Positions 43,154 to 54,530 of a DNA stretch of 64,000 bases are shown in pieces; positions within the stretch are counted from its first letter, which is position 1, and the number at the start of each line of letters is the position of its first letter. The notes beneath the pieces are model-generated. The model saw only the letters and a list, made by a program, of their open reading frames with translations. It was not told where the DNA came from and did no database searches. The stretch is from assembly GCA_003117195.1 (NCBI GenBank), contig BDSI01000014.1, positions 372,001 to 436,000 on the forward strand, read 5' to 3'. A program made the translations under genes and the position numbers. The DNA is from Eudorina sp. 2006-703-Eu-15 (Eukaryota > Chlorophyta > Chlorophyceae > Chlamydomonadales > Volvocaceae).

Positions 43154-44864
43154 CTAAGCCTGGCGCCACAGGGGTACAGGTCCAGATTCATCACCGCCGC
43201 TGCCACTGCTGCTGCCGCCGCCGCTGTTGCTGCCGAACAGGTCCAAGAAGGCCGCCACCTCGCGCCAGTACGCCGCCGCAACGCTGCGCTGTCGGAAGGG
43301 GAAGTGGTCCCCTCCCGGGAGCACAACCGCGCGGGCGCTGCCGCCGAGGCCCGCCGCCGCCGGTGGGTACTCCCAGTACGGAATGTCGTCGTCGTCGCCG
43401 GTGATGAGCAGCAGCGGCACGTGCCGCAGTCGCAGGTCCAGGGAACGCGTCGGCGTCGACGACCCAGATGGATGCTCTTGACTGCCATCCAAGGCAGCTT
43501 CTTCCTCGGACGGCGGTGACAGCAGCGGCCGCGCTACGGCCAGCGCCGACCAGCCCGCCATGGCGCCCGTGATGAATGAATGAATGTTACAGCGGACCCC
43601 AACGGGATGCGCCCGTGATGCGACTCTCACCGCGGCCCACAAGCGTGCCGTACACCAGGGAGCCGACGGAGCCGTCCGCCGCCGCCGCGTCCTCCTCCGT
43701 CTCCCGCCAGGCGGCGGCCTCGGGTTCCAGTGCGGCGCGCAGCGCCCTATGCCGTGCCTGGTACGACATCTCGTCCAGCGGCGCGTTGGAGATGATGGCG
43801 CCAGCGAGACGCACGACGACGCGGCAACCGCCACCGCCGCCGCTGCTGCCGGCGTCGTCGCCGACGGGGAGCAGGTCCGTGACGACCTCCGCCACCGCAG
43901 TCCCCCGCTCGATCCGTTGCTGGTGCGGCGCCGCCTGCGCGCCGTGCACGGGCCAAGCCTGGCCGGCGGACGCTGACTGCCCGCGGTCCTGATCCACACA
44001 TGGGGCCTCTGCAGCCTGCGGCTGATCCTTCCGTCCCCCACCGCTGCCGCTGTCATCATCCACAGCGACAACGCCGCAACCGCCACTGCCATCACTGATT
44101 GCCGTCACGCGGCTACGCCGCAGGTACTCCAGGACCACCTGGCCGCCCCAGCTGTGCCCCAACACGAACAAGGGTCCAGGAGCCCGATCCGCGCCGCCGG
44201 CTTCTCCGTCTGCATCACCGACGCGCCCCTCGCGCGCGAGCAGAGTGGCGGGATCGGCGCCCCTGCAGGGGTGTGGCGGCAGCTGTTGAGCCCAACGAAG
44301 GACCTGCGCCAGTTCCTCGACAGAGGCCGCGAGGCTGTAGGCCCCCGGGTCTCGTGGCTGATCGCTGCGGCCGCAGCCTAGCTGGTCGTACAGGACCAAC
44401 CGCAGCGCTCGGGGGCCGGCTGATGTGGCAGGTGCAGATGCGGGGATCCCTGCCGACCCAGATGGCGGGGAGCGCGGCGGCGCGGAGGAGGACGGGGTTG
44501 CTACGGAGGGCGGGGCGGCGGGGCGGCATAGGGCCCGTAGGGCGTCTCCTCTGGTGAAGTGGGGCAGGAGCTCGGAATGGTCGGTGAGGCCTGGGCCGCC
44601 ATGGACAACGACCAGTGTGGTGGTGGCGATGACGGCGGGGTTGCGGAGAGGGGTACCGGTGTTGACAAGGACCGGTTGGAAGGCGGTTCGGCGGGCGGCA
44701 GTGCACCGGCCGCTGCGCCAGCTGCTGCGTCGGCTGCTGCGGCGCCGGTTGCGGCTTCGTGTGGGTTTGCGATGACGACTTTGATGAAGATTTCGCTGCC
44801 GGAGGCGAGGCGCAGGCGGGCATCGGTGGCGGAGAGCGTGCCCGTCGTCTGCGAGCGGCCGTGA
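43154..44864 (-). pseudogene. Proline-iminopeptidase-like alpha/beta hydrolase, frame broken by a LINE-tail insertion
   Basis: Family S33 enzymes cleave N-terminal proline or related amides. On the minus strand the parts come in order: oxyanion motif HGGPG (44603-44589), VLYDQLGCGRSD, nucleophile GHSWGG (about 44159-44141), acid GDDDD (near 43390-43403) and His in GGDHFPF (near 43300-43318). A 34-bp insertion plus a 12-bp duplication (46 bp in total) falls inside the conserved FxVTG-like segment and shifts the frame. The upstream frame stops at 43587, and the downstream frame runs to TAG at 43154. Without the 46 bp the two frames are one. A second change of frame is suspected near 44690-44740, because the best N-terminal residues (LRLASGSEIFIKVV) are in another frame. 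It could be a recent null allele, a true pseudogene, or a spliced gene with an unusual intron. Confidence 0.75.
43575..43608 (-). mobile_element. 34-bp LINE 3'-tail insertion with 12-bp target-site duplication
   Basis: The inserted bases read on the minus strand ATCCCGTTGGGGTCCGCTG, then TAAC and three ATTC-type units. This is the extreme 3' end of the LINE present six times in the tRNA array. The target site gcgcccgtgatg is duplicated at 43563-43574 and 43609-43620. Almost the whole element is missing (extreme 5' truncation). Confidence 0.92.
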
Positions 44865-44882
44865 TCGTGCGGACGGATGCAA

Positions 44883-46543
44883 AGACGGCCCGCTTCTTTC
44901 AGAGCAGGTCGATCGATGGTTTGAAGGCCGTTAAAAGCTGGTCAAGAGTTGCGCAGTCGCGCGGTGCAAGCTGAAGGGTGTTACAATTTTATTTTACAAC
45001 ACGTGCTCCAACGCGCTGGCCATCCTGAGGAGTACAGAAAGGCAAGCAGAGGAAAAGATGACGGATGATGCAGTTTACAGCATGCGATAGTGCGTTAAGG
45101 TTGAGGTGTCTGGCTGTCAGTTGGAAGGCTAACCGCCAACGGTACGATGACTGCCTGTGTTGCCTGTTCTAGCGATGTTCTAGGTTCATGCTTGTCCGCT
45201 CCTGCCTACCAAATTTTACTTTTGGTAACCAGAGTGAGTAGGGGCTGGAGGTTCCCGTAGACTAAGATCAGCCACGTTCAGCGGAGTCTGTTTGTCATAG
45301 CAGTGCAAGGGATGCACACGGTTGCTTGTCTCCTCTGTGTGAAGAAAGTATCGTCACAAATATCGAAGGGTTGTGGAGGAGCTTTCCTTCGAATTGCCAT
45401 AAACATTGATTCGAGGTGAAAGTGTTCGGGAAGCACATTCGAAAACGAGATATCCCTGCTTACACAGGCCGGATCGAGGTATGCGATACATAGTATTCTG
45501 TGGTATGTCCCGAAACGAGTTCCCCCTCGCGGGAGTATACCGCCAGCGGGCCGCCGTCCGTCGTCGCCCACGCAGGTCACACAACTCCAATCAGCTCAGC
45601 ACGGTACCGCGTTTCAAAACGCGACACTGAAGATCGACCAGACGAGTCCGTGCATGCGCGTTCCGAGGAAGACAAACTCCGTCCAGCAAGGCGCCCGCCC
45701 CCGAGCCGGCTGGCTGTCAAAACAGGAGGCGGGCCTGCGCACACGCGCCGTCCTAACCCCCCTTACAAAACTCAGCGCATCGCCAAACCCAAGGGGCCCT
45801 TATGCGAACCACCTTTTATACACACGCACTAACTTCCGAAACCCTAAAGTTCACCCTGCCCATCACGAAGTCCACCACGGCATGCTGAATGACCGGTACC
45901 AGCAAGCCTCAAGCATGCCGGCAGGCGCAACGAACTCAGCAGCTGGCACACACATGAACACATCGGACGTGCGCCACAGACGGCCTGTATGTCGGGTCAG
46001 CGGCCAGGCAGCAGGGCCACATAGGAGATTGCGCGCGTAGCTGCGCACTGGTTTTTCATGCCATCATGTGGCCACACCGCCCCAGCAACACTGCACCGTT
46101 CCACCGCGCCCTGATTGCGTGAACTGCGATCTGCGCACACCTTACAAAAACACGGCGCGCAATCAACCGCCGCAATGCAGGAGCCAACATGACGATTTCT
46201 GGAGAATTCGACATTGTTGGTTGCACATCGTCCCGTTTGATATCGCCGATGCGATATGTCCCCCCTGTCCCCCCTGTCTTCGGTGTCAAGGGACCCACAC
46301 GCGCAGCGCCACCCTGCGGCGCGCCCGGCACAACCACACCAAAACACGCAACCTCAATAGCCTCAACGTATGCCGGGGCCGGTGTGTTGCGTCTGCAGTG
46401 AGCTGCACAAGCCGCCTGAACGGGTCCAGCACTAACCTGCCCGCGGGCGTCTGCCGCGCGGAGCAATCGCTAACAAGTCCTGCTGCAGCAGTGTCCTCCT
46501 TACGTCGGTCTGCTGCTGTGGCCAACTAGTTTGGCTGACTGCT
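44883..46543. other. Spacer with no recognisable gene
   Basis: It contains the hydrolase promoter side and the transketolase 3' UTR. It is AT-richer around 44960-45420. Open frames here lack protein-like composition. Confidence 0.5.
46142..46146 (-). terminator. TGTAA polyadenylation motif for transketolase
   Basis: Plus-strand ttaca reads TGTAA on the gene strand, about 400 bp after the stop codon. Confidence 0.5.
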
Positions 46544-49500
46544 TTACGCCATGGAAGCCTTGGCGGCCTCAACGACCTTCGGGACGGTGATGCCGAACTT
46601 CTCGTAAAGGATCGGGGCCGGAGCCGAGGCACCGAACTCGTCAATGCCGACGTGCTTGCCCTTGAGGCCCAGGTACTTGCCCCAGCCGAATGACGTGGCA
46701 GCCTCCACGGACACGCGGGCAGAGACCGACGGCGGCAGGACGCTGTCCCGGTACTCCTGCGGCTGCTCGTCGAAGAGCTCCCAGCAGGGCATCGAGACGA
46801 CGCGCACCTTCTTGCCCTCCTTCTCCAGCTCAGTGGCCGCGGCGGCGGCGAGCTCCAGCTCAGAGCCAGTGCCCATGAGGATAACGTCCGGGGTGCCCTC
46901 GCAGTCGCTGATGATGTAGCCACCCTTGGCCACGCCCTCGGCCGAGCTGCCCGGCAGGTTGGGCATGTTCTGGCGCGACAGAGCGATGGTGGTCGGGCGC
47001 TTGCTGCGTACATGAAAGTGATGGGCAGCGGGGTCCGCAAAGTTAAGTCATTGATCATGCAGAGGGGAACGACATCTGCAAGCCAGTACTGAGCAGGCCC
47101 GTAGCAGCAACCACAGCATGTCATGCCCCGCATGCCGCTGCAATATCAACGCAGCTGGCCAAAACTAGTTATACCGTTGTCGCACTCCCTCAGCCTCTGC
47201 TGACAGCATGCCACGCACCGGTTGGCGACGGCGACCTTGTAAGCGCCGGCCGTCTCGTTGCCACCAGCTGGGCGCATCATCATCATGTTGGGCATGGCGC
47301 GGAACGACGCCAGGTGCTCAATCGGCTGGTGGGTCGGGCCGTCCTCACCCAGACCGATCGAGTCGTGGGTCATGACGTAGATGACACCAGCCTCAGACAG
47401 GGCCGACATGCGCATGGCGTTGCGCATGTAGTCGGTGAAGATGAAGAAGGTGGCGCAGTACGGGATCAGGCCCGAGTTGTGCAGGGCGATACCGTTGCAG
47501 ATGGCACCCATGGCGTGCTCGCGAACGCCGAAGCGCACGTTGCGCTCAGCGTACGAGCCCTTCTGGAAGTCACCCGAGATCTTCATCAGGGTCAGGTTGG
47601 ACGGGGCCAGATCGGCAGAGCCACCGATGAGGCCGGGCAGCACCGGCGCCAGGGCGTTCAGCATGGTCTGGCTGTGCTGGCGGGTGGCCAGGGCCTTGTC
47701 CTCCGGCTTGAAGACCGGCAGAGCGTCAGCCCAGTTCTCCGGCAGCTTGCCGCTGGTCAGGGCCTCGAACTCAGCCCTGCAAGATTGGGGAAAAGGGAAA
47801 CAAACAATACCGAAGTCAAAAATAATGCTGACAAACGTAATACAGCACTGTACGATCACTAGGCATCCTGTCATCAAGCTGTTCATCAAACCGAGCACAC
47901 CTACGTGGCTCCGTCCTGTGCAAGCCATCGGTAGAACCCCCGCGAGCCCCACGCACCACTCCTTCGGGTACTTGGCCTTGTACTCCTCGCAGGCCTGCTT
48001 CCACTCGTTCTCAGCCTCCGCGCCGCGCTGGATAGCGCCGCGGAAGACGTCGTAGACCTCCTTCGGCACCTCGAACTCCGGGAACTCCCAGCCCAGGTTC
48101 TTGCGGGTAGCGGCGGTCTCGTCAGGGCCCAGCGGGGCACCGTGCACGTCGTGGGTGTCGGCCTTGTTCGGGGAGCCGTAGCCGATCAGAGTCGAAACCT
48201 TGATCAGGGTCGGCTTGTCCTTCACGGCCTTGGCCTGCAAGATCATTGTAGTATGATGCGCCACAAATTGCAACACCAATCAGTTCAAATAAAGCATCGA
48301 AGGGCACTCCTTGAACTTCATGCCGCCCAAGGCATTCCCAGGCACCGACCGTAGCCCTGCCTTGAATCCAAATTTCCATCCTAAGACCATTCAGTATGTC
48401 TAAATCACGTTACGTCACGCAACGCTTACCTGAGCGATGGCAGAGCGCAGGCCGTCAATGTCCGTGTTGCCGTTGATCACATGGATCACGTGCCAGCCCA
48501 GGGCCTCGAAGCGCTTGGCCACATCCTCAGTGAAAGAGATGTCGGTGTGGCCATCAATCGAGATCTTGTTGTCATCGTACAGGGCAATCAGCTTGCCCAG
48601 ACCCCAGTGGCCCGCCAGGGAGCAAGCCTCGTTGGAGATACCCTCCATCATGCAGCCATCACCCAGGATGCAGTACCTGACGTAGTAAAGCGCCGGCGCA
48701 TAACAGCGGCAGACCAACGCGAGTGAGGACAATCTACATCGCATGGCTTCTGGTAAATCTCGGCTAAATGCCAGTTACTGCGATCCCAGGAGCCCTGATA
48801 CAGTCTTTTGCCATGAGGAATTCCCGCGGAAAGAGGCCTGCACTTTGAGTGGATATTACAGAACCACGCGCCATGCACCAGACGGCATGCGAACTGCTTG
48901 CTCCCGTGCCAGGTTCCACCGATGTACCGCACGCCGCAGGGGCCCCTCCCCAGACGGTGCGCACACGACTTACGCACGCGACCAACACTTCATCCCAGAC
49001 TACCACAGTAGCACTGCCGGCTTGGGAGTCCAGAGCATATCGGTTTACCCTCCATGTACAAGGTCCCCAGACGAATCGAAAACGTCCCAAACCCAACACG
49101 CGCCGCGTGTGCCTCACGTGTAGTGGTCAACAATCGGCTTGCAGTCCGGCTTGTTGAAGCGAGCAGCCAGGTGGGCCTCAGCCACGGCCAGGCCAACGGC
49201 ATTGCAGATACCCTGGCCCAGGGGACCTGAAACCACCCAAGCGACATGCACACAGAACAATCATTCAGCAAACATTCAACAAACATCCGATTGTGATTGT
49301 CAAGTCATGAACTGGCCCAGAGAGAAAACCACTCATCAAAGGCTGAGTCATCGCAAGCAAGACACTGGCCTCTAAACGGTTCGATATTATGGTTTAATCA
49401 AAACCGTCAAGACTTCCAGGTTGGTCTTCTATCGGGGGCATTGATGGCAGCGAACCCGGATAGTCACACATGGTAAACACTATCAAAAGCGATGCAGATC

Positions 49501-50343
49501 TTTAGCAAGTATCACGATAAGCAACATTACAGATATGCCATGGCATATGCTGTTTGATGTGGGGGCAAGCTCCGACAAGCGGCGGCGCTCAAGCGAACGA
49601 CCTTCAAAAGCTAAGGATAAAATTGCCTGATCCGAACCAAACGAACCGCACATCAAAAGTACATGACACCTTGCAATTATCAGATTCAGCACGTGCAAGT
49701 AATCGGCGATGAAACGCTCACGAGCCGCCCAACTCACCAGTGGTGACCTCAACGCCCTCAGTCACGAAGTTCTCCGGGTGGCCCGGGGTCAGCGAGCCCC
49801 ACTGGCGGAACATCTTCACCTGCTCCAGCTGCGCATTGTAAAATCGCACGAGACACAATCGGTTCAGTCGTCCAGCGCCAATGCAAGCCAAACGAGCGAC
49901 CCAAAACGCCGCCAGACGAGAGCAGAATTTCCGCTTACCGGCACGGAGTCGTAGCCAGTCAGATGAAGCATAGCATACTGGAACATCGAGCCGTGGCCGG
50001 CAGACAGCACGAAGCGGTCGCGGTTGAACCACTTCGGGTCCTTGGGGTTATACTTCATGACCTCGTTCCACAGAAGGTAACCCATCGGAGCGCAACCCAT
50101 CGGCATGCCAGGGTGGCCCGACTTGGCCTTGTTGACGCCATCGATGGCCAGGAAGCGGATGGCGTTGATGCACTTATCCACCAGGTCGCGGGAGATCGTC
50201 GGCTTAGCGACCTTCGCGGTCGCCGGCGCAGCCTGAGCAATCACGGCGCTGCGAACACGGCCAACAGACGGCACAGCACGGGGCAGGGCCTGGGCCTGCT
50301 TGCCCGCAGCCGCGGGGGCACGCTGCTTCATCATGGTCTGCAT
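46544..50343 (-). CDS. TRK1: Transketolase, chloroplast
   Basis: Transketolase moves two-carbon units between sugar phosphates in the Calvin-Benson cycle and oxidative pentose phosphate pathway, using thiamine diphosphate. Seven exons join in phase to 715 codons: 50343-49939, 49828-49738, 49226-49118, 48676-48430, 48234-47957, 47776-47219 and 47003-46544. The first 45 or so residues are Ala, Arg, Lys and Gln-rich, like a plastid transit peptide. The mature part begins near [19 protein letters not shown]. Visible hallmarks are [16 protein letters not shown], the ThDP/Mg motif [13 protein letters not shown]...[23 protein letters not shown] with the catalytic Glu, and [17 protein letters not shown]. 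The length agrees with plastid transketolases. Intron 2 is long and AT-rich. The ATG at 50343 gives a complete transit peptide. Confidence 0.97.
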
Positions 50344-50699
50344 TTTTGGCTGCGCGGTGAAGGCAAACTACTCCACACAGACCTAAGTGTAAGTACCTAA
50401 GGTACTTGTCAAAGAAAAGTGCACTGGAATGATGCCAACAGGATTGTTCTTTGAGCCCGAAATTCAGCCAGTACGGCAATCGCGATAAGCCCGTAGGGCC
50501 CTATTTTGCCAATCGGTGCCCGGTTGCAATGCGCTGGACGAACTTGTGGGGAATGCAAGCGTTATCCTGGTTTGTGCAATTGGGCTGCAGACGGTTCGGA
50601 CTCAGTTCTTGCCGTATCACGATAGTACTGGAAACCGCGTCAAAGTGTTGCTCAATTTTTCCGGAAGCTACGAATTTAAAGTTTTAGAATATTGGAAGA
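50344..50699. promoter_or_regulatory. Divergent intergenic region of transketolase and the YGGT gene
   Basis: Fewer than 400 bp lie between the transketolase ATG and the first candidate frame of the plus-strand gene. No distinct promoter element was recognised. Confidence 0.4.
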
Positions 50700-53600
50700 A
50701 TGCTGCAGGCACACTCCGGGATGCAATTGCAATGTCGGCAAAAATTGTCCTGCGTGCGGACGACCATACCGTGTTTGCCTAGGCGCCCTGTTCGCGGACT
50801 AGGAGCGATCTTACCAATCGCAAGCGCAACTGCAACGCATAGTCTACAATTGGACAATGGGTCTCTCCATCAGCAAGCAGGCGCGCTGCTTCAAGTACCG
50901 GCGGCGCGCATTGCATCTTTCGGTCGTCAACTGTTGGCGAGCTGTGCCGCTGTGACGCTAGCGACAGCAGTATTCCAAGTTGCAGCGAAGTTCGTCAACA
51001 AGGCGCGGGATGCAATCGCAGAAGCGGTGCCGACGCCAAGCTGCTCGGGCTCGCAGCAGGTGATTGCGCCAGCCAGCTCAAGCCCGCTGCCTGCCTTTTA
51101 TCTGAGCAGCGCAATTCGGATGTGAAGCTAGCAACCTTTGTGGAGATCCAGCAGTACTTTGCGTGCGCTGCTGTGGCCACAGGACTGGCAGCAGCAAGTG
51201 AAGGAGCTGCGCAAACATACGCGGGTGCTGGCCTTTGTGCTACCCTTGGCCAAGGCTTTCGCGGCGGAGTCGCTCACGTCGGTGTACGCGCGGACGTTTG
51301 AGCGGGCAGCTTTCGGTTTCGCCAAGGTGAATACTGGCCGAAAAGGGGAAGGGGGGCCCATATATGCGTGGCACAAACGCAGACCTGGCTCCGGCTGACG
51401 TTCATGGATGCCATGCATGCCGCGCCCTCCCAAGGATGCTTCATGAAAGCGATCAGCGTGCGAAATGGGTCAACTGTGGATGTCGCAACCTTGGCAGTGC
51501 TGTGCCGGGTACGCCGTAAAAAATACGTATCAGCTGGAGTCCTGATGTTGCGCAGCGCGGCTGGTCGGGGACCCGACGGTGTCGGGAGGAGGGGACGCTA
51601 TGGTCTGTCACCCGCTGCTGCGGCCCGCAGCTGCGCGAGCCGAAGGCTCTTCCTATCAGGGTTGAAAGCACGCAAGGCTGCGCGAGGGTGGTGCCACGTG
51701 CGCACCAGGGGATGTGGGTCCAACTGGCACCGGTCCGAGAGGTCCGATAAAGTGCAGAGGCGCGGTGAACCCCCCGCGTGACTCTCGAGGCTGTCAGGTG
51801 ACAGTGGACTCCGGGCTTTGATATGTTCAGATGGGAGGACGGGGAACAGCTTGTGTACGCACGGACGCCGACCGACCGCTACGCAGCCTCGCCGGTCATA
51901 ACTTCCACAGGCGCACTTGGAAATGAAAGCAGCGGTAGCTGCCAGGAGCGCTTCGGACACAGACCCTTTTCCCTTGAGCTTGAGTCGGACCGTGGGGACA
52001 GCAGGCTGGCCGTGTGCATTCAGGGGCAATACCAGCACTCAGGCGTAGTGCGCGCGCCGCGTGGCAGGGGCCATTCGCGGTTGCCGCCATCGGCTCCAAA
52101 GGAGGGTGCGGCCATGACGTAATGCGCGAGGGCGACCGCAGCTGGCAGGCGAAGGTTCCGGAGGGTCCATGGGACTGAGACTGCAAGCCGCACTACAGGA
52201 TAACAATGAGGGAGCTGGAAGGGCGCCGCATGCAGGGAAACAGCCAATCCTAAGCCCGGAGCGCCTGAGTGCGGCGCGGCGGGGAGAGCATTGGACTGCT
52301 TCACCCCGCTGCTTCATGCTCTTGCCCGAGCTAGTGGTGGTGTTTTATACCTCCCGCGGCGGCAATATGCAGGGGAAAGTGCGCCCGATATCCGTGTGTG
52401 AGGTTAGGGGCGTGGCCTGCGGCTGCGGCTGCCGCTGCGTTGTATGTGCGTCGCCGTCAATGTCTCCTTAAGGGAACGGGCCCTCCCGCATGGGTGCACG
52501 TGCCGGCTTTATTCGACCGGTCCCCAAGCGGCCGCCGGTCGCCGGCAGGCCGGAAACGTTCCGCGCTTCGCTTGCACTGCGGGATTCCATACTATCACAT
52601 GCTATACAGGGTCACACCCGCATCCACTGGAATAACACATTCATGTATCGATGGTGTCCGCACCTCGGCTTGCCCTCATCTTGCCCTCTCTCTTCCGTTT
52701 CCTCTGCCCCTCCCTTCTTCACCATCCCTTTCCTCGCTCCGCGCATCCCTTTGATGCTCCCCGCAGATGTACCTCTTCTGCCTCTTCATGCGGGTGCTGC
52801 TGTCCTGGTTCCCCTCCATCGACTGGAACTCACAGCCCTGGGCCTTCCTGCGCCTGGTGAGCTGGCGGGGAGCAGGGCGGCGGGGGGGGTGCAGGAGGGA
52901 GGGGAAGATTTGTGCAGGAGACAGACGGGCGGCTGCAGACGCGGGTGAACTGCGGGAAGGAGCCGGAAACGCAAGCGATAGGCCCCGAGGTTACGGCTCA
53001 AACACGCCGTTAAGTTGGGTGTTCGCCGTTTGGCTGTACATTTGAGGTGTTGGAACTTGCAGCGGCGCGGGTTGCGTGAGGATTACGATAGGCGATGCTG
53101 AGGGGCCTGGGCTGCAACGCTAATGGCGAGCAAGCGCGCATCAGCCGCTTGAGACCCTCCGTGATTGACGGGGATGTCCGCCGCCCGGTGGAAGGGACCC
53201 CTGCGCCGAGCAGCGGCGCGGGGCGCGCTGGAGGCTCGCGGCGGCACCGCACCGCGCAGCCGCGGACTTGGCACGCTGTACGCAGCTCCTGTTGTCCTTG
53301 GGAGTCCCTGGATGGGCCGGCCTGTCGGTGGATTCCCTGACCGATGGGTCCGATGCCTGTCGTCAGCAGGAGTGGACGGGTACCGGTATGGGTTCGTGGT
53401 GAGACTGAGGGACGGATCTTACAATGGTGATACATTTGGGCCGGGAAGGGCGAAGTGCTGGACATTGGCTCAGCAGACCGCTCTACCGGCCTCCGGCGTG
53501 GTGCAAGCAGCTGCAGCAGCACCGGCAGAAATAAGAGCAGCTGTAGCAGTTGGTACCAGAGCAGGAGATCCGGGTACAGCCCGCAGGCAGCAAGCTCAGC

Positions 53601-54530
53601 GATGGCGGGCAGCTGGTGGCCTGTTGCAGCAGCAGATAATGCTGGCGTGCTGCGAAGCTGTTGCGCGTTTCCTGTGATTTCCTGTGGTACTGTTTGTTAG
53701 CGTTGCGGAGCACGCGCGGCAGGCAACGACGCACGCCAACGCAATATTATGTGTGTCCACATCCCAGAGTTACGCAAATGATGCGCATGTGAGCCTCATG
53801 GTCGATCGCGCCCACGCGCTGGGCACCCCGCCGCCTCGCGGCGACCTGTTTTCCCCCTGTACGACAGATCACGGAGCCGTACCTGCAGATCTACCGTGGC
53901 ATCCTGCCGCCGCTCTTCGGTCAGCTGGACTTCACCCCGCTGTTTGGGTTCCTGATCCTCCAGGTGTGCGGGGATGGTATGTCGCGAAGCGATGTTTGAG
54001 GGAATGCTCTATGGAGGTCCATGGGCGAGTTGCGATGCGTTGTGGGGGAGGGTTTTGGGGTTTAGCGCGGAGGTTAACGGGCGGTGACTGAAGCGGGTGT
54101 GCCTGCTCGCGTTGAACGGTGCTCCATGGATTGGGGGCCATGTGGGTGGGTTAAACAGAAACAGCCCAGACGCACCCAGTCCGGCGACAAATGGCGAGGT
54201 ATGGCGGCCTGGGGGCCCCGTGTGTCCGGCGGTCGGGTCGGTGGGCTGTTAGCACAGTGGCTCGTTGGGACACCGGGCGAGGGGAAGCCCACGCCCGCAC
54301 AGCCGCCGATGTCCCGCCACCCTTCCCAACCTCACTCCTCGTTACTTCCGCCGCCGCCTGACGAGCTCTGGCACCCACTGGTGCGCTGATGTCGCGGTTT
54401 CTTTCCTCTCCCCGTCCCCCCCCAGGATGTGGTGGAGCTCATGTCCCCCGTTTACACCCTGGGGCATGCCCGGGAGACCTCCATGTACTGGACCACATCG
54501 GACATCATGTGCTACTTCGACGGGCACTGA
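50700..54530 (+). CDS. YGGT/YlmG-family membrane protein, 5' part tentative
   Basis: YGGT proteins are small two-helix membrane proteins. Plastid members act in cytochrome b6f assembly (CCB3) or nucleoid organisation (YLMG1). Three 3' exons are clear: 52767-52856 (YLFCLFMRVLLSWFPSIDW), 53868-53963 (EPYLQIYRGILPPLFGQLDF) and 54425-54530, ending in TGA. They join in phase 0 and match the RvllSWfP and PyL..yR..iPP hallmarks. The tail, GHARETSMYWTTSDIMCYF plus three residues, is not typical. Upstream, 50700-51125 could encode a plastid-targeting region. 51138-51326 could encode an amphipathic segment (KELRKHTRVLAFVLPLAKAF) ending at a good GT donor. How these join is unresolved, so the start is a guess. 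The introns of about 1.4 and 1.0 kb hold no other gene. Confidence 0.72.

Noticed and set aside
44215..44823. 202-codon minus frame overlapping the hydrolase
   Set aside because: A His/Arg/Pro-rich shadow of the catalytic frame, which carries the conserved HGGPG and GHSWGG motifs.
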